Assembly (NCBI GenBank): GCA_947471745.1
Contig: CANJKZ010001148.1
Span: forward strand, 449,501 to 513,500
DNA length: 64,000 nt
From: Closterium sp. Naga37s-1
Taxonomy: Eukaryota; Streptophyta; Zygnematophyceae; Desmidiales; Closteriaceae
Reading direction: 5' to 3'
Shown: piece after piece, positions 34,258-45,810 of the stretch
Position numbering within the stretch: the first letter of the stretch is position 1
Layout of the letters: each line of letters opens with the position of its first letter
The notes under the pieces: generated by a model
What the model was told of the DNA's origin: nothing
What the model saw: only the letters and a program-made list of their open reading frames with translations
Databases searched by the model: none
Translations under genes and position numbers: made by a program

Positions 34258-34999
34258 AATACGTAGGTGCCAAATGTTGCGGGCTACGTTGACATATGAC
34301 TCCTTGCTTAATGCCAAGTGGTATTGTTATCTCAACATGCTCGTCAATTTGGAGGGCATGAAAACTTGTGCATTTGAGGTTTGAAGTTATGGAGTGTAGC
34401 TTGTGCAAGTTGCGAACATATCAGGTCAAATGTAGCACTTGTAGTTACAATATCAGGTCAACTGTCAGTCGCTTGTTTTCGGCATCGTTCGCAACACTGA
34501 GCGCCTGCTGACGTCGCTTGTGACACTGATCCCCAGCTTCTTGCGCAGCCTGACCATGTTAGGAATCTGATTGGATAGGCCACGGCCCATATCCAGAGGC
34601 AATTAGGAATTCTCAAATTTCCGCCACGTGGCCCGCCAACAACACACTGCACTCCTCCAGTCAGCAACTGGATGGGTTGCCGATTGCCCACGAGATTACA
34701 CCCAAAGAGCCCCGAAACACAGGGAACTTGGAACTGCCAGGCGAAATTGGTTTTCCCCTGCCAGCCCCATCCTGTCAATCCTGTGGGTGACCTTTGACCT
34801 GTCTGGTCTGGTCTGCGAAACAAGCAAAACCAGCTCTGGATGCTTTCTGGAAAGTAAGGCCTAGGCACACGAAATCCCACGAAGTAATTTCCAAGTTAGG
34901 CATTAGCCTAGAAGGCTCTCTTCCTACTTATTCGTCCTTGAAACCAGGGGTTTTATCTTCTTTCGGCTGTTTCTCCAGGGTCACGTACGCTCACTGGCC
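34258..34999 (+). promoter_or_regulatory. Upstream region of ChlD
   Basis: About 740 bp between the retrotransposon stack and the ChlD start. It should hold the promoter and 5' UTR. I see no clear TATA box. A short direct repeat ATATCAGGTCAA occurs near 34419 and 34450. The retrotransposon stack therefore ends well under 1 kb from a photosynthesis gene. Confidence 0.4.
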
Positions 35000-37900
35000 A
35001 TGGCGACAAGCCTAACCAATGTTGTCGCTCAGAGCATCGCTGCTGTTCCCGAGCTCGGCTCGGGTCGCGTTGCCAAGCCCGCAGAAGCAGCATCGCTGGC
35101 TTCCTCCTTCACTGGTCTCAGCCTGAGAAGAGTAGAGCCTCTCAAGTCCAGAAGTAAGGCCTCCAAGGCTGCCAGGAAGGCTTGCAGAGCTGTTGCTGCT
35201 GTGGAGACTGCTGCCAAGTCAGAGCCTGAGAAAAGCTTTCAGAATGAGGGCAATAAGTACGGTCGGGAGTACTTCCCGTTGGCCTCCGTTGTCGGACAGG
35301 TGGATCCTAAACCCTCATCTCTGTTGTTTATTGATGCATGTGCATCAACCAATCTTACCGTAATTCTGAATTCACTTGATAACAATATGTCGCTTTTATT
35401 TTCTAAAGAAAGCTCCTTGTTGTGTAGCAGTTCGGGTACTTTAATGGGAACCGAGGTGATTTTGCAGGAGATCATCAAATCCGCGCTGCTTCTAGGAGCC
35501 GTGGACATGAAGGTCGGCGGAATCGCCATTGCTGGGAAGAGAGGCACTGCCAAGACCGTCATGGCCCGCGGGCTACACGGAGTGCTACCACCGATTGAGG
35601 TCGTCGATGGAACCTCCGCCAATGCTGACCCAGAATGCCCCCAGGAGTGAGCAGCCTTTTCGTACTTGTTTGTTTGTTTTTTTCCCAAGTCACCAATTAT
35701 CGACTTCCAATGCTTTGGTGCGATCATTTATTCATGAATGCGCTGGTTGTTCTTATTGCTTCGATAAATTGATTTGTCCAGGTGGGAGCAAGGCTTGAGG
35801 GACCGCGTGCAGTATAACGCGGACGGCACAGTGAAGACTAAGATTATCCGCGCGCCCTTTGTGCAGGTTCGTTCTAACTTGAACCCTGAAATCTACGAAA
35901 CGAAACATTCGCTTTACCCCTAACCGCTTCTCCGTTATGCTTTTCACCTTGCCTTTCCCCTCTCTTCCCCCTCTCCTCTCCCCACTCCACCCCCTCCTCC
36001 CCCCTCTCCTCCCTCCCCGGTCCCCGCTTCACCTCCCGTCCCTCCTCTCCTTCTCATCCCGTCTTTCCCTCTAACTTTTTGATTGGGCCAACTGGTGCAT
36101 ATCTTCCACTTCTTCCTAACTCAATTCCGTACCACTGCATGCTTTATCTTTTTTGTCCGTAAGCGTTTACACTGAGACAGGCCTTGGGAGCACTGGATTT
36201 GTCTTCGTCGTCTCATTACTTTCCCCTGTTTCTTCAGATTCCCTTGGGTATCACAGAAGATCGCCTTATCGGATCAGTCGATGTCGAGGAATCCGTCCGG
36301 ACCGGCACGACCGTATACCAGCCAGGGCTCCTGGCCGAGGCGCATCGCGGTGTGCTTTACGTCGACGAGATCAATCTCCTTGACGACGGCATCGTGAATC
36401 TGCTTCTCAGCGTGTTGACTGACGGAGTGAATGTTATTGAGCGAGAGGGTGTGAGCTTCCGCCATCCGTGCCGGCCGCTTCTGATCGCGACGTACAACCC
36501 TGACGAGGGCAATGTTCGAGAGCATCTTCTTGACCGTATCGCCATCAATCTCAGGTAATTGGCGTTTGCTTTTGTTATAACGTCTGATAAATTAGCTTTT
36601 GGCAAGTTCGGCAAACCGCCCTTCCTCGTTTTTGGCGTACGATCGTGTCTTGCGGATCTGGAGAATCTGGAAAAATAGAGGCTTGCGGTTCCGTTCTTTT
36701 TTGTCGCGCACGCGTTTTTTCTGATATCGTTCAGGACTTCGGCAGTGGTAAAGATCGGCATGAACTTCAAGAATTAAGCGTCTTTCTTCCTCCCCTCGCC
36801 CCTTCTCCAACCTCTTCTCCCCTTCCCGCCCTTCTCCTTCTCTCCCCTTCCCCTCCACCCCCCTTGGTCTCCCCCCCCCTTTCCCGAACTCTTTCTCCTT
36901 CGTTTGTTTTTTCAGCGCCGACGTCGTTCAGGACTTCGGCGACCGCGTGTTAGCCGTGGAGATAGCGATGAACTTTCAGAACCGTGCCAAGGAGGTGCTG
37001 GTGGAGTCCAACGACGCCACGGAGGCCGCGCGCACGCAGGTCATCCTCGCGCGGGAGTACCTCAAGGAGGTCAAGATGAGCCGCGAGCAGATGAAGTACC
37101 TCGTCACAGAAGCCATCCGCGGGCAGTGCCAGGTTGGTATTACACTTTCACCTTCTGCCGTTTTGTTGAGGTTTTTGAGAATTCTAGGAACTATTCGCAC
37201 GGGAGTACCTCAAGGACGTCAAGATGAGCCGCGAGCAGATGAAATACCTCGTCACAGAGGCCATCCGCGGACAGTGCCAGGTACGTCCTTCGGAGTGACT
37301 CATGAGTCGGTCGGTTGGTTCTTCGCTTTCATCTTCTGGCGTTTCGGTGTTTCATTAGTTTGGCTCTGGTCGCAGAAACCGTTCACGGACGATGCCAGGT
37401 TATAACCGTTTGACACCTGCTTCTTTTCTACTCTTCCATCCTCCCAGGGGCACCGAGCGGAGCTGTTTGCGCAACGCGTGGCGATGGCATCAGCAGCGCT
37501 GGAAGGGAGGGACAGAGTCAGCGCAGATGATCTTCGCAGGGCGGTGAGTTCCCTTGGCACTTATCTCCTGTCTTCTGTATTGACCTACTATTTCATGGAA
37601 ACTGTGTAGGATAGGCTGATATGGTCCATCCTTGGCAAAACGGGAAGGCTCAAAAGCCAATGACTTGTTTTGAATGCAGATGGACCTAGATGAAATTTAG
37701 ATTGGCGCTTGTCTTTAACTTGAGGCTCTTTTTACACGTGGACTCGAAGTCACTCACAAGCGTACATTTCGCTCCAGAAGAAACCCCATACTCCTTTCTC
37801 GCCTTTTCACTATATAGCTCGCCTTCTGCCCACTGGTCATCCGTGCACCTTCCACCTTTTTACCTATTGTCCTCCTAACCTCGTCATTCCTCATCCCGCC

Positions 37901-40900
37901 AGGGTGATGTAACCTTGATCTTATTTTTGTCAATTCTCTGCTCTGTTCGTATTGTGCATGTAATGCAGGTTGAGCTGGTCATTCTGCCTCGCGCCACCGT
38001 GATCGACATGCCCCAGGACCAGCAACAGAACGCCCCGCCGCCACCACCGCCGCCACCCCCGCCCCAGGACCAGCAGAAGGACGAGGATCAAGAAGAGGTG
38101 AGCTGAGTGAAATCCCTGGGTAGATGCGGCACTCCTGGGTGGACTTGTCGTCTGGGGCGTCCGCTGCTCCCTGAGTCGCACATGGGCGATGATGACGGTC
38201 GACATTCAGGAATTGATGAGAGATGATGCTGATGTGCCTGGAGATAGTCCCTTCCCGCCCTGGGAGCAGAGGAAGGATAAACATTTGGATGCAAAGCTGC
38301 GCACTTCCTAAAAAACGCCCTCATCTCATCGGTCATTCTCGCTGTAAAGGGTTCCACAACGTGTATCCTACCTGTTCCAGTCTCCTAATCCCATAACCCC
38401 GTTCTCACCTGTGTTTCTATCAACCGCTGGGGAGTGCAGGAGAAGGAAGAGGACGAGGAGGACGAGGACGAGGACGAGGACCAGGACGAGCAGCAGCCGG
38501 ACCAGATCCCCGAGGAGTTTGTGTTCGACGCGGAGGGCGGCGTGGTGGACCAGCAGCTGCTCATGTTCGCGCAGCAGGCGCAGAGGCGCAAGGGCAAGGC
38601 AGGCCGCGCCAAGAACGTTATTTTCTCTGATGATAGAGGGCGGTACATCAAGCCCATGCTCCCTAAGGTGAGCGTCCCTCAGTCCTTGCTTGGATAACTG
38701 ATCTATCAACCATACGCTTCCCTTCCCCCATTACCACTTGAAACCCTTCCCCCTCGCCCCCCCCCCACCCCCCCTCCCTCTCCCCATCCCTTTCGTCCAT
38801 GCAATGTTAATCCGCCCATGTGCTATATCAATGCCACTTCTGTAATCTCTGCAGGGTGATTCGTTGGTCGACTCGAAGTCACCTGTTAAGTCTTGCCAAT
38901 CCTACAACAACCCTGTGCTGATCACGTGTGCCTGCAGGGTCAAGTGAGACGGCTGGCAGTGGACGCCACCCTGCGAGCAGCAGCGCCCTTCCAGAAGCTG
39001 CGACGGGAGCGGGCGGAGAAGTCAGGCAATACGCGGCCGGTGTACGTGGAGCAGATTGACATGCGCGCCAAGCGCATGGCACGCAAGGCCGGCGCCCTGG
39101 TGAGTCCCAACTGAACCGCGTTCTAGGAGGGTAAACTGTATGTATGTCAGAAGGTGTGCCAAGAGCGAGCGCTGAAGTCGGGCTATGCGCAGCCGGTGTA
39201 TGTGGAGCAGATTGACATGCGCGCCAAGCGCTGGCAAGGCCGGCGCCCTGGTGAGTCCAACTTTAGCTCTTAGAAGGGAGTTTTGCATGACAGAAGCTGC
39301 AGTGGGAGAGAGGGTGGTGGAAGCGTTAGTGGAGACACGGGGCAGAAGTTGCACTGAGAGAGAAGGGGCAGAATGCAGGGTCATTTTAGTGATGGCATCT
39401 CGAGTCACATCCTTGATCCTAGGCGGTCTAAGTTTTGGGTTCATGGATTGTTCATGGATCGTGCATGTCTAAGTTTTGTCGGTTTGTTTGTTCCGTGTGG
39501 CTGTTGCTGCAGGTTATCTTCGTGGTGGACGCGAGTGGCAGCATGGCTCTGAACCGCATGAACAACGCCAAGGGGGCTGCCATGCAGCTGCTGGCAGAGA
39601 GCTACACCAGCCGTGATCAGGTAGGGTTTTAGGCTAAGGTGGGTTGAGGCAGGTTGGTACAGGTTGAGTGACTTCTGAGGTAATGCGCCAGCCAAGGGGG
39701 CTGCCATGCAGCTGCTGGCTGAGAGCAACAGCAGCCGTGATCAGGTAGGGTTTTCATGACAGGTATTTAACGGCACTGGTAAAGGTGCATTTAGCAGAGA
39801 GCAACACCAGCCGTTGACAAGTAGGGTTGTGGAGTGCAAGGTAGGTTGTCACATGTACATAGGGTTTGAGTGAGGTTCGAGGGAACTGTTTACAACTGCA
39901 AAGCGTACACAAATCCAAGTCTGGCCTGACCCGGATGTCACGTGCAATGGTTGGATGCGTGAAAGGTGGCAGCATCTCCTCTTTTCCTTCACGTTCTCTT
40001 TGTTTGAAGATCTGTATTTACAAACCCTGGGTATCAAGGAATGAGTGCACCTCGTTCCCCCTTTCCCCCTTCCCAACACCCGTATTTGAACTTCCCCCCC
40101 CCCTGCATTGCCCTGTCTGCAGGTGGCCATCATCCCTTTCCGCGGAGAGGCAGCAGAGGTGCTGCTGCCGCCATCTCGCTCCATTGCCATGGCAAAGAAG
40201 CGACTCGACAAGCTGCCCTGTGGTGGTGGCTCCCCCCTCGCCCACGGCCTCTCCACGGTGCGTCTGCTTGCTCTGCTCTGTTCTGCTCTGCTCTTCGCTG
40301 CTCTCTCCTCCGTCACCATCCATCCCAACGTCTTGCACCATATCGCTCCGTCTGGTCTTCCCAGTCCATCCCTTCCTTGCTTCTTTCCATTCCCTGATTC
40401 TCCCTCCTTTGGCCTACACCAACCCCCGCCTATCCCCCTTAACCCCCCAATTCCTCCCCACCCTCGCTCCCATGTCTCGCTCTCTTCCCAGCCATCTCGC
40501 TTTTCCCTTTCCCCTGGTATCCCTCTATGCCTGGTTGTCACTCTCCGTAATCACACCTCCCCGCTCAGCCGCCACATGCCCCCTACTTAATGTTCAAGCC
40601 CGTATACGCCCCTCCCAGTTGCCTCATGGCCCCCTCTTTGATTCCAGCTGTTCTACACCCTCACCCTGTGTCACAATGAACCACACGCTCTCCACCATCT
40701 TTCACCAGCTGGCCAGTGATGCGACACTTGTTTCATGCACCAATCAGAGCTGGGCTTGCCCTGCGGTGCTGAGAACCACATCACCCAGAATCAACCTTGA
40801 CTGAGGCCTGACTGGTGGTAACAGCCACCGCAATGCTGTTTGCATGGATGTACAGAGCAAACCTATATTTGGCGAAGTAGAGAGGGTGTTATAGTCTCTT

Positions 40901-42878
40901 ATCAGGTCTATGGGTGGGTCCCGTCAGGGACAGGTGGGTCTGAACGCGGAGAAGAGTGGGGAGGTGGGTTGCCATCACAGACGGCCCTTTGAACACAGCT
41001 CTCATGCTCTCCTCACACCCCCCTGCCTCTACCCTTGCCTTGATCCCATCAGGCTGTGCGGGTGGGGCTGAATGCGGAGAAGGGCGGGGAGGTGGGGCGA
41101 GTGATGATTGTCGCCATCACGGACGGCCGTGCCAACGTGTCGCTCAAGCGGTCGCTCGGGGAGGTGGAGGCAGTGGGGCCGGACGCACCCAAGCCCACAC
41201 AGCAGGAGCTTAAGGTACGTGCAAACATATTACATCCATACTCACACAAGAGAGGGGGGTGTTTTACCTAGGAATGAGGTTGCTTGAGTCATATGTTTGG
41301 AATTGGGTAAAGCAGTTGGCCGGTGATGCAACACTTGTTTCATGCACCAATCAGAGCGGGGCTGAGCCCTGCGGTGCTGAGAACCACATCACCCAGAATC
41401 AACCTTGACTGAGGCCAGCTGTTCATCTCTTTCTCGCCAGCAGCTTTCGTCAATTTGATTGTGTGGCGGATGGCTGTGATGGAGGGAGGGATGGTTTTGT
41501 TTTTATTCATGCCACCACACCCTGAATTGCAACGGGAGCACCTGACACTGTTTCGTTTACACAGACTAGCACAGCTGCACAGTTGCTTCAGTGGTTGGCA
41601 CACTTGCACCCTGTACGGTTACAGCTACGGTCACAGACGCCAGCCGGCCTGTGATGCGAATCCACTCCATTGACCAACCAGAGTTGGGCTAAGCCCTGCT
41701 GTGTTTGACAACCCAAGAATCACATTTTGTCTGAGGCCTGCTTAGTCTCCGTTGGGGTTCACTGTTGCTGGCACAGACATACCGCTTGTTGCCGTCTTTG
41801 TCCCCTGCACTGCACTGCCCACTGTCTACTGTTCCCTGTTCTGTGAGCACTACTGTAGGCTGCTCGCTGCACTGCTCACTGTGCTCTGCTGCCACTGGAG
41901 GTTGGATTGATTTTCACAGAGGGCCAAGGATTGCAAACTCTAGTTACCAAGGCAGCTGCAGCATCTGCTGTCTGTCTGTCTGTGCGGAGACAACCCAATC
42001 TCAGTCTTCAACCTGAGGCCCTACTGCTTCTCTTTCTTCTTGCTCCTCTGTGCCTGCTGCTTGCTTGCTGCTGCAACTAGTACTGGCACTATGCTGACTG
42101 GGAGTGTGCCGACCTGTGCTTTTCTTGCATGCTTCCAGCTGTGTTTGGGGTTGCTTGCGCAGCGTTCTCCAGCCATCGATACCAGTGTTAAAGTATTCTG
42201 ACTTTACCAGTGCTGCTTGATTGTGCGCATGTTGACACAAGTGTTTCTTGTTGTTCCCATAGCATGGTCTTTGCTTGCTGTTCGCACACACGTTTCCAAC
42301 ACGTGTTTCTCTGTGTTCACTTCCCCTTCTGTTACAGGACGAGATTCTGGACATTTCAAGCAAGATCCTCAAGTATGGCATGTCTCTGCTCGTGATCGAC
42401 TCGGAGAACAAATTCATCTCGACAGGATTCGCCAAGGAGATGGCTCGTGTTGCGAACGGTAAGCCCCTAATCCCATGAGGTCTGTTGATCAATGTGGTGG
42501 ATGTATAGTCAGGTGGGCAGGTGGTCAGGTTTGGCATCTCAGCACAAGTTCATCTCCATGATTCGCCAAGGAGATGGCTCTCGTTGCCAATGGTAAGCCC
42601 CGATTTTTAGGTTGGATATTTAAATGTGCAAGTAAAGCATGAGAGGGCAGAATTCGCCAAGGAGAATGTGACTCTGAAAGCGTGTCAGGTGTGCACAGAC
42701 TTCATGCACTAACGGTATGGCTCAAGAATCAGGTTTCCAATCTCATCACTCATTCGTTACTTTTGGTGGTGTGTTTTCTTTGTGACCTTCAGGAAAATAC
42801 TACTACCTGCCAAACGCCTCTGACGCTGTCGTGTCAGCAGCAACTAAAGAAGCCCTTTCTCAGTTCAAAGAGTCGTAG
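35000..42878 (+). CDS. CHLD: Magnesium-protoporphyrin IX chelatase subunit D, 14 exons
   Basis: ChlD acts with ChlI and ChlH to insert Mg into protoporphyrin IX in the plastid, the committed step to chlorophyll. My exon model: 35000-35299, 35468-35646, 35782-35866, 36238-36554, 36916-37132, 37448-37543, 37969-38097, 38440-38667, 38938-39099, 39513-39620, 40123-40257, 41053-41214, 42338-42458, 42793-42878. All introns are GT-AG, phases agree, and the total is 2325 nt (774 residues, TAG stop). Residues 1 to about 80 look like a plastid transit peptide (Ser/Ala/Lys/Arg-rich). The AAA+ part has a degenerate Walker A GKRGTAKT (123-130) and Walker B VLYVDE (227-232). A run of ten Pro (421-430) leads to an acidic Glu/Asp linker. 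The C-terminal integrin-I domain has the MIDAS DASGS (577-581) and ITDGR with D676. Length and domain order match plant ChlD. Introns contain partial exon copies (see findings). Confidence 0.97.
35940..36075 (+). repeat. C/T-rich tract in ChlD intron 3
   Basis: Almost pure pyrimidine on the plus strand. Similar tracts occur at 36780-36900, 38740-38800 and about 40050-40105 in other ChlD introns. Confidence 0.7.
36714..36775 (+). repeat. Partial copy of the start of ChlD exon 5, upstream of it
   Basis: GTTCAGGACTTCGGC and then GATGAACTTTCAGAAC-like sequence (here GCATGAACTTCAAGAAT) repeat 36926-36983 in the preceding intron. The copy is degraded and has stops in frame. Confidence 0.75.
37194..37282 (+). 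repeat. Copy of the 3' half of ChlD exon 5 plus its 5' splice site
   Basis: About 85 bases nearly identical to 37047-37134 in the following intron, still open and coding the same residues apart from one Glu to Asp, and ending CAGGTACGT. No good 3' splice site sits directly in front of it; TTCTAG at 37183-37187 is the nearest. Confidence 0.9.
39181..39263 (+). repeat. Copy of the 3' half of ChlD exon 9 plus its 5' splice site
   Basis: It matches 39026-39107 (GTGGAGCAGATTGACATGCG, GCCGGCGCCCTGGTGAGTCC) with a small deletion that breaks the frame. Confidence 0.9.
39687..39833 (+). repeat. Two partial copies of the end of ChlD exon 10
   Basis: 39687-39752 repeats 39567-39632 including the splice site CAGGTAGGG. 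39787-39833 is a shorter, more degraded third copy (GCAGAGAGCAACACCAGCCG, then GTAGGGTT). Confidence 0.88.
40706..40809 (+). repeat. Intronic repeat in ChlD, copy 1 of 3
   Basis: About 100 bp around CACTTGTTTCATGCACCAAT and GAACCACATCACCCAGAATC. Copy 2 is at 41310-41416 in the next intron and a diverged copy 3 is at about 41650-41740. Copies 1 and 2 are nearly identical. Confidence 0.85.
40926..40992 (+). repeat. Degraded copy of the start of ChlD exon 12, upstream of it
   Basis: GGTGGGTCTGAACGCGGAGA and GCCATCACAGACGGCC follow 41053-41130 with gaps; not open. Confidence 0.8.
41310..41416 (+). repeat. Intronic repeat in ChlD, copy 2 of 3
   Basis: Near-identical to 40706-40809. Copies 1 and 2 lie in the introns on either side of exon 12. 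Confidence 0.85.
42544..42670 (+). repeat. Two partial copies of the end of ChlD exon 13
   Basis: 42544-42605 repeats 42408-42468, including ATTCGCCAAGGAGATGGCTC and the splice site GGTAAGCCCC. A shorter third piece, AATTCGCCAAGGAGAATG, lies near 42651. Confidence 0.88.
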
Positions 42879-44480
42879 GCCTCTCCACATTGTAGCCTGT
42901 ATTACTTTTTTCATTTAATCAGACTGCATGTTAACCAGTGGTATGTGTGGAATAGTTTCATACTGTGCGTTGCCAAGCCTACCAATACAGGTGACCATCC
43001 ATCAGCCTGTGGAATGATCGGTTCAGACAGTTCTAGGGAAACATGATTTCTTGGACTTGCCAACGAGAAATTTAGGCGCCATTTGTGCCCCCTTGTATGC
43101 AGGTTAAGGTTAGGTTATATTAAGGTCATAACCTGTTTACAAACATACATAGAGCAAGCATGGAATATGGCACAAGGACCAACAGCCTATAAGGAAGACG
43201 TCACAACACGTTATTCCCCTATCCCCGAGGGGATATCCCCCAGCGTTCATTGGGAGAGCGCTCTAAGATGGTGAGAGCACCTATGGTGGACGGAATGGGT
43301 TGCTAAAAAGCCACGAGGCACGAAGGGCAGGATGGATGGAGGGGACGCCTGTGGCGTCAAAACCCTCTATGCAGGACCAGGAGGAAAATAGGTTAGCACA
43401 GTTTTTCTAGAGAAAATGATAGAAATGGAGCCACCCGGCCATCCCAAACCTAGAAATGGTACACTTGAGCGGTCCACCAACACGAAAAATAGGGTCCTGC
43501 TCCCAGCTTCACGTTGACTGGGCTGGAGTTCACAGTTGCCACACGGACATGCGTGATTCGTCGTTATGCGTCCACGCCAGTGGCAGTTTTCGTCGCCTCG
43601 AGGTCACTGTCTCACGTTACTGTATTACTGTGTCTTCAACGTCATGATCTTTGGTGAAAGATTGGTTTGAAACCAGCCGTACAAAGCTGGAAGTCGGGCA
43701 TTCGGCACTGAATAAACGTATCGCAGGGCTGTTCAGAACACACGGTGAAGGAGTAGAGGATTCTACTATAGATTTGTCTTAACCATAGAAAGATGGCTAC
43801 AGTAAATACCATCAAAACGGGCGGGAATTTGGTTACAGGTGTTGCTTAGAAGGCATTATTAGCGGTATGCAGCATGAACTTCGCACTTGATGTCTAAGAA
43901 TACAAGTGGGAGGTCTTCCGGGGCTTGTGATGTTCTCATGCACGTACAATTCTTGAAAACATTGAGTACGATAGCCCTCAATGTACAATGAATGAAGGGT
44001 ATTTGTGCTAGAATCGACAGTGCTGGTGCTGATGCCGTTTTGATTTGATTTCTGTCAGAACAGACACCCCAAATTAACATTTCCTTGTTTCTCTGCTTTG
44101 CTGCAGAAAATACCATTCCTAACGAAGTACAGGAAACATGAAACATCCGTATGCCACGCCCCCGAATTACTGGCAATTAAAGCCCGAGGTCAGCATGGTT
44201 TTTGGCAAATTTTCTGAAGGGCTTTAAACGTGTTGGCGAAAAGCAAAAAAGTTCATTTCGGGAATATGGGCGGGGCGAAAGCGAGATCAGGCTGCGAGGG
44301 GATTGGGAATCCGTCACTCAATATCGGTATTTGTGTGCGACAAACCAACCCAATTAACCAACCAAACGAGTAGCCAACCTCACCAGTCTTGTGTTAGTAC
44401 TACCCAGAAAACATCCCGACAGCGCATCGTAGCATAGTAAAATACGCAGAATTTAGGAACTTCACCCGCGCATACAAAAT
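42879..44480. other. Intergenic stretch downstream of ChlD
   Basis: It should begin with the ChlD 3' UTR. No gene, RNA or transposon domain recognised on either strand. The open runs here are short and lack motifs. Confidence 0.4.
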
Positions 44481-44564
44481 AATTTTGTGCCTCGCCTCCC
44501 GTAGTTGCGTCTCTTATCGCCGCGCCCCCTGTCCCATCGTCACGCCCGCTCGTTTCTGGGAGCC

Positions 44565-44815
44565 TCCCCTCGTCGCGGCTCCGCTCACCTCGTCGCGCCT
44601 CCGCTCGCCTCGTCGTGGCTCCGCTCGCCTCGCCGCGCCTCCGCTCTCCTCGCCGCGCCTCCGCTTGCCTCACCGCGCCTTGGCTCCCCTCGTCGCGCCT
44701 CCGCTCGCCTCGCCGCGCCACCGCTCGTCTCGCCGCGCCTCCGCTCGTCTCGCCGCGCCTCCGCTCGCCTCGCCGCGCCTCCGATCACCTCGCCGCGCCT
44801 CCCCTGCCATCAGCG
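44565..44815. repeat. Tandem array, about 20-bp GC-rich unit
   Basis: Repeats of CTCGCCGCGCCTCCGCTCGC with variants (CTCGTCGCGCC, CTTGCCTCACC). Long open frames on both strands here are artefacts of the repeat. Confidence 0.85.
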
Positions 44816-44869
44816 CGCCAACACCCTCGTCGCGCTGCCCCTCCTCGCGCCTCCACTCCCGCTGCTTGT

Positions 44870-45745
44870 TACCTTCCCCTCTATTCCCTCTTGTTACCTT
44901 CCCCTCTATTCCCTCTGCTTCCCCTCATTCCCCGTTTGCTTCCCCTCATTCCCCCCTCTTCTTCCCTCATTTACTCCCCTGCTTCCCCTGGTTTCCCCCC
45001 TACTTCCCCTATTCCAGCCCCCTGATTTTCCTATATTTAACCTCCTGCTTCCCCTAATTTCTCCTTTTGCTTCCCCTCATGTCCGCCTCTCCTTCCCCTA
45101 ATTTCTCCTTTTGCTTCACCTCATGTCCGCCTCTCCTTCCCCTAATTTCTCCTTTTGCTTCCCCTCATGTCCGCCTCTGCTTCCCCGCATTTACCCCGCT
45201 GCTTCCCCCCGTTTCCCCCTCTTCTCTCATCGTTCCCCCCCTGCTTCCCCTCATTCCCCCCCCCCCTCCTTCCCCTCATTTCCCCCACTGCTTCCCCTCA
45301 TTTCCCTCTCTGCTTCTCCTCATTTCCCCCCCTGCTTCCCCTCATTTCCCCCTCCGCTCCTCCTCATTCCCCCCTCCGCTTCCCCACATTCCCCCCTCCG
45401 CTTCTCCTCATTCCTCCCTCCGCTTCTCCTCATTCCCCCCTCCGCTTCTCCTCATTCCCCCCTCCGCTTCTCCTCATTCCCCCCTCCGCTTCTCCTCATT
45501 CCCTCCTCCGATTCTCCTCATTCCCCCCTCCGCTTCTCCTCATTCCCTCCTCCGATTCTCCTCATTCCCCCCTCCACTTCTCCTCATTCCCCCCTCCGCT
45601 TCTCCTCATTCCCTCCTCCGCTTCTCCTCATTCCCCCCTCCGCTTCTCCTCATTCCCCCCTCCGCTTCTCCTCATTCCCCCCTCCGCTTCTCCTCATGCC
45701 TTCCCATGCCTCCCCATGCCTTCCCATACCCCCCCATGCATCCCC
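44870..45745. repeat. Long C/T-rich minisatellite
   Basis: Nearly pure pyrimidine on the plus strand. Early units resemble CTGCTTCCCCTCATTTCCCC. From about 45340 the unit becomes CCCCCTCCGCTTCTCCTCATT, about 21 bp, many copies. It runs almost up to the helicase-like exon at 45811. Open reading frames of over 250 codons here carry no biological meaning. Confidence 0.9.
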
Positions 45746-45810
45746 ATGCCTCCCCATGCCTCCCTCCGTGCACCCCCTTCATCGCCTGCATCATGTCTTG
45801 CCCCCATCAG

